56,916 bases of DNA, taken from positions 1-56,916 of the forward strand of contig JALXBF010000100.1 of NCBI GenBank assembly GCA_026991575.1, read 5' to 3'. The position numbers were made by a program, and so were the translations under genes. The notes below the pieces were generated by a model. The model saw only the letters and a list, made by a program, of their open reading frames with translations. It had not been told where the DNA came from and did no database searches. Positions 53,761-56,916 of the stretch are shown here, piece by piece; within the stretch, counting starts at the first letter, position 1, and each line of letters starts with the position of its first letter. The stretch is from Planctomycetota bacterium (GTDB lineage: Bacteria; Planctomycetota; Planctomycetia; JALXBF01).

Positions 53761-56699
53761 TGCACCCAGATCGGACTGCTCCAGGCAAGCTGCCCGTCGC
53801 TCTGCAACACGCGCACGTAGTACCAGACCACCTGGTTCTTCAACCGCTCACGTTCAGTCCAACGGAACTCGACCTCCGTCTCGCCGGGCTGAATCGCGTA
53901 GACGTACTTGCCACTGCGGATGATGTCCACCTGGGCAACCGGCGCCGTACCGATCACCCGGACGTCCAGCCGGATCGGCTCGCTCGCCTTGAACTCATCG
54001 CCCATCAGGTGTTCGCCGCTAGTGACGACCAGCAGGATGTTGTCCGTCGCGCCGTAGCAGTGCCGCCTGCGAAAGCCTTCGACCACCTGCTGCCGAGTCG
54101 GCTCGGTGACAAAGACCATGCCGTAGCTGATGTGCGTGCTGCCGTGGTCTGAAGAAGACTGGAAGCCAAGGCGATAGCCGCGCAGCAGGGCCCGCCACAC
54201 GAAGCCCAGCGGCCGCCAGCCGCCGATGGCATCGTCGGGCCCGGTGGCCGAGCGTGGCGCACCCCGATGTTCGTAGTTCTGACGCGCCCCCTGGTAGATC
54301 TCCACCACCGGTTCAGCCACGGGATCATTGTCGCGCCAGTCGGTGCCCATGTCCGTAGCCGAGGTGTGCGACGCACAGATGCCCCCAAAGGTGCGAAGGT
54401 ATTCGTAGAGCATCGAGGTGTCCTGGACGCTGACGTTGTTGCCCTTACGCGGCTCGCCCGGTTGCGGCCGTAGCCGTGGCAGGGTCCGGATGCCGCGCTG
54501 TGCAAACATCACGTTGCGGTGACCATCTGGATAGCGCACGCTCCGCTCATAGCTGAAGACCGGCACAAAATGGGGTGGGTGGTGGAAGATGTCCGTCGTC
54601 TTCTGGGTCAGCCACCAGGTGTACTCGGCGCCGGCACCGTTATCGTGATCGCCACAGCCCAGCCAGTCCATGCGTGCTGCGTCGATAGCGTACCGCCACA
54701 TGTCTTCCAGTGAACCGTCGCCGCCACCGTCCGGGGAAATCTCCGTGTGACGGTGGAATTCGCCGCGCATGATTCGATAGGTCTTGCCTCCCAAAGTAAG
54801 CCGGAAAGCTCGTAGCCGTGCCACGTCGTCCGGCTCATTCGGATGGGCCGGCAGTGGCGAGGCGCCCGGTTGCAGATCCGGGAGGCTGTCGGTGCCGGCC
54901 GGCTGCCCCGGCGGCCCCAACGGTGGGATGTAGCTAACCTCCAAGTCGTTTCCAATCTGCACTGGCCGGTCCGCGCGAAACCGATTGTCGGTCGAATAAC
55001 AGACCAGTAACCCGCCTTTAGGAAGCCCAACCAGCGCTGGGCGATTGTCCAGCAAGTTGTCCGAATGCACCAGAAGCATCGGACCACGCCAGCCGCCGCT
55101 GTCGTAGCTCAGCACGTAGCTCTGCCAGTAGGTCCCGGCCGGACCCACCCACCGCTCGCGCTTGCGGAACGCCAGCCACACCCGGCCCTGGCCGTCACAT
55201 GCTAGTCGCGGATAGCTGTACAACCGGCCGGTTCCCGGCAGGGCCACCCGGCTCATGACATCCCGTACCGATTCCTTCGGATAGCGCCATCGGCCGTTTT
55301 CTAGCCAGGCTAGCTGAACCGTGGCTGTCTGATAGAGCCGCGTGCCGGGCTGCCGCACACCGGCCAGCCGATAATGAGCCCCCTGATCCTTGCCCCAGTT
55401 GACGCCGCGCTGTTCCCATGCCACCCAGATCCGGCCAGTCGGGTCGCATGTTACGGCCGCGTTTGCTTCGAACGCGGGCGAATCGGCAACCGGACTCAGC
55501 CGCTCACTGGTCTGATCCACCGCGTTGATCGTCCACAGCCGCACGTCATAGTTGCCCTTGGCATACGTGTCGAAGGCAACATAGAGCCGCCCGTTGCGGT
55601 CCGCCGCCACGGCGGGATTCCATTCGTTCGCGCCACGCACACCGGCCTCCAACACTTTGCTCTGCCGCCCGAGCCGTCTGGCAAAGATCTGAAAGTCGCC
55701 GTCGCGCCACCCCTGCCAGACGACCCAGACTGAACCGTCCGACGCAGCGATCGCCTGAGCATTGATGTCGGCACCGGGATCTTCGGTCAGCCGCTCGATC
55801 GGGCCGAGCTTCCAGTCCTTGCCGATGGCTATCGTTCGATGGTAAAGGTCCCAGTTCCCGTCCTTGTTCTGGCTCCAGACAATGTGCAACACACCGCTGT
55901 CATCCATGGCCAGCGTCGGACGCCACAGGTCCAGCCCCCGTTCCGTGAGCACGAACGGCGAGGACCAGCCGCGCCAGTTCACCAACAACAGGAGCTGATC
56001 CCCGCCCCCCTTTGGACGAAACGCGCTGAAATCACTGGGCCGCTCTGCCAATGCGGTCATCCGTTTGGGCCCCACGTGTTCGTGGCCCACGTAGGCCACG
56101 AACGCCATACCCGCGGCCGCGATCATCGCGGGGAAATCCTCCTCAATCACCGTTGCCGCGATCGGCTCATGAACCGGCACCCGCTCGACCCGTACCTTGC
56201 CACGAAAACGCTTTAGCGGCTCACCCCACGACAGCTCGGCCAATCGAACGGTAAACGAACCGAACGTGGTGTCGAACTCAATCCGACCGTCGGCCGCGAC
56301 GTCTTTCAGGAAAAGCACCAGGCCGTTTGGCACCAGAACGCGGCGTCCGCGCACCCCGCCCCTGGCCCGACGAAGCCGAAACCGGAAGCGGTTGCCCTCG
56401 ATCCGATCGGGTCGAATCCCACGCCACAGTTGCGCGTTGACAAGCGTGGCACCGGTGAGCTTGAAGCTCCCCTCAACCAGCTGCGGCCTGTCGATCCCGA
56501 GGCCAAAGAGCACGCGTACGCTGAAATCCGCTTCGGGCAGTCGGACGTTCGCCGCCGCATCCGGCGCCGGGGCCAGCGCCGCGGGCATAGCCTCCAACAA
56601 CTGCATCGTCGATCCGGTTGGCCAGACCAGCCACCAGGCTGTCGCGACAGCCGAGAGCACAAGCGCCATAGTCGCTGCGCTCAGGTGACCTCGTTTCAT
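53754..56699 (-). CDS. Exported beta-propeller / PHP (DUF3604-like) protein
   Basis: A 981-residue protein with a signal peptide or anchor (1-30). The N-terminal part (about 60-190) is beta-rich; residues about 190-580 have repeated blades such as PTLAMDDSGVLHIVWSQN, WNPAVAADRNGRLYVAFDT and PRLACDGQGRVWLAFR, as in BNR/sialidase-type propellers. The C-terminal part has PHP-type metal-binding motifs: RGEFHRHTEISPDG (near 645), GCGDHDN, SHTSATDMG and SSDHGSTHIS. This DUF3604-like domain is a putative metal-dependent phosphoesterase of unknown substrate. The start ATG has GGAGGAG 9 bases upstream. Confidence 0.82.
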   Translation of the reverse strand: MKRGHLSAATMALVLSAVATAWWLVWPTGSTMQLLEAMPAALAPAPDAAANVRLPEADFSVRVLFGLGIDRPQLVEGSFKLTGATLVNAQLWRGIRPDRIEGNRFRFRLRRARGGVRGRRVLVPNGLVLFLKDVAADGRIEFDTTFGSFTVRLAELSWGEPLKRFRGKVRVERVPVHEPIAATVIEEDFPAMIAAAGMAFVAYVGHEHVGPKRMTALAERPSDFSAFRPKGGGDQLLLLVNWRGWSSPFVLTERGLDLWRPTLAMDDSGVLHIVWSQNKDGNWDLYHRTIAIGKDWKLGPIERLTEDPGADINAQAIAASDGSVWVVWQGWRDGDFQIFARRLGRQSKVLEAGVRGANEWNPAVAADRNGRLYVAFDTYAKGNYDVRLWTINAVDQTSERLSPVADSPAFEANAAVTCDPTGRIWVAWEQRGVNWGKDQGAHYRLAGVRQPGTRLYQTATVQLAWLENGRWRYPKESVRDVMSRVALPGTGRLYSYPRLACDGQGRVWLAFRKRERWVGPAGTYWQSYVLSYDSGGWRGPMLLVHSDNLLDNRPALVGLPKGGLLVCYSTDNRFRADRPVQIGNDLEVSYIPPLGPPGQPAGTDSLPDLQPGASPLPAHPNEPDDVARLRAFRLTLGGKTYRIMRGEFHRHTEISPDGGGDGSLEDMWRYAIDAARMDWLGCGDHDNGAGAEYTWWLTQKTTDIFHHPPHFVPVFSYERSVRYPDGHRNVMFAQRGIRTLPRLRPQPGEPRKGNNVSVQDTSMLYEYLRTFGGICASHTSATDMGTDWRDNDPVAEPVVEIYQGARQNYEHRGAPRSATGPDDAIGGWRPLGFVWRALLRGYRLGFQSSSDHGSTHISYGMVFVTEPTRQQVVEGFRRRHCYGATDNILLVVTSGEHLMGDEFKASEPIRLDVRVIGTAPVAQVDIIRSGKYVYAIQPGETEVEFRWTERERLKNQVVWYYVRVLQSDGQLAWSSPIWVHY

Positions 56700-56916
56700 C
56701 GTTGCTCTCCTCCTAGCGTGGGCCTTCACCCCTCTTGCCATTGCCAGCGGAAGCTCGCTCCCCTCATCCTGTAGCCCCCCCCGACTACCACCCCCCTAAC
56801 ACAGCCCTACCCCTTTGAGCAATCAGCATCAGCAACACGGCAGTCGCAGGAGCCGGGATGACCGGTTATCTCGGGCGTCCCTTGTTGCTGCGGCGATCGA
56901 ATGGCAGGGTCTGAAG

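Overview
This GC-rich bacterial window most likely comes from a planctomycete-type genome. That is inferred from gene content: exported PQQ-type and other beta-propeller proteins, an EF-hand protein, Tat-exported sugar-isomerase-like proteins, and a type II secretion (T2SS) locus with PilM/PilO-like parts and very long secretin-like proteins. BamA, two secretin-family proteins and LTxxQ (Spy/CpxP-like) repeats show a diderm envelope. I saw no rRNA, tRNA, CRISPR array, insertion sequence or prophage. The sequence reads as ordinary chromosome with dense short operons.

Left part (1-21100): the 3' end of a beta-propeller gene; a four-gene operon for a molybdenum hydroxylase of the xanthine dehydrogenase family (Tat-targeted 2Fe-2S subunit, Mo subunit, FAD subunit, small Cys-rich protein) closed by a hairpin terminator; a two-gene minus-strand unit with an unusual degenerate-kinase plus deoxyribosyltransferase-like fusion; purH and a PQQ-like propeller (minus); then family-4 uracil-DNA glycosylase, proC, a Tat-exported sugar isomerase-like protein and a Dph6-like PP-loop enzyme (plus). 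bamA, a ferritin-like/VIT1 iron protein and a DTW/Tsr3-like protein follow on the minus strand. A plus-strand operon then holds an unknown protein, a DUF997-like small membrane protein and a PanF-like sodium:solute symporter.

Middle (21100-38500): a secretin with its pore domain; then the nitrogen operon amtB-glnB-glnD (minus) with a good candidate sigma-54 promoter in front and a perfect 13-bp hairpin between glnB and glnD; a ComF-like phosphoribosyltransferase; and an exopolysaccharide cluster in two divergent halves (sugar-phosphate transferase, GT4 and YiiX-like hydrolase on minus; flippase, GT4, polysaccharide deacetylase and CelD-type acyltransferase on plus).

Right part (38500-56900): a long minus-strand T2SS operon, gspE, a Spy/CpxP-like LTxxQ protein, gspF, gspG, gspH, gspI, gspJ, gspK, a GspL-like protein (PilM+PilN), a PilO/GspM-like protein with a GspC/PilP-like end, and a 975-residue protein made of secretin N-domains without a pore. 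The pore-bearing secretin lies about 15 kb away. The window ends with an EF-hand protein preceded by two tandem terminator-like hairpins that have no plus-strand gene before them, and an exported beta-propeller/PHP (DUF3604-like) protein.

Items most worth checking: the split of secretin modules over two loci; the kinase-like/NDT-like fusion; perfect intercistronic hairpins inside at least three operons; the two orphan terminators; the sigma-54 site; and the extracytoplasmic insertion in the ammonium transporter.
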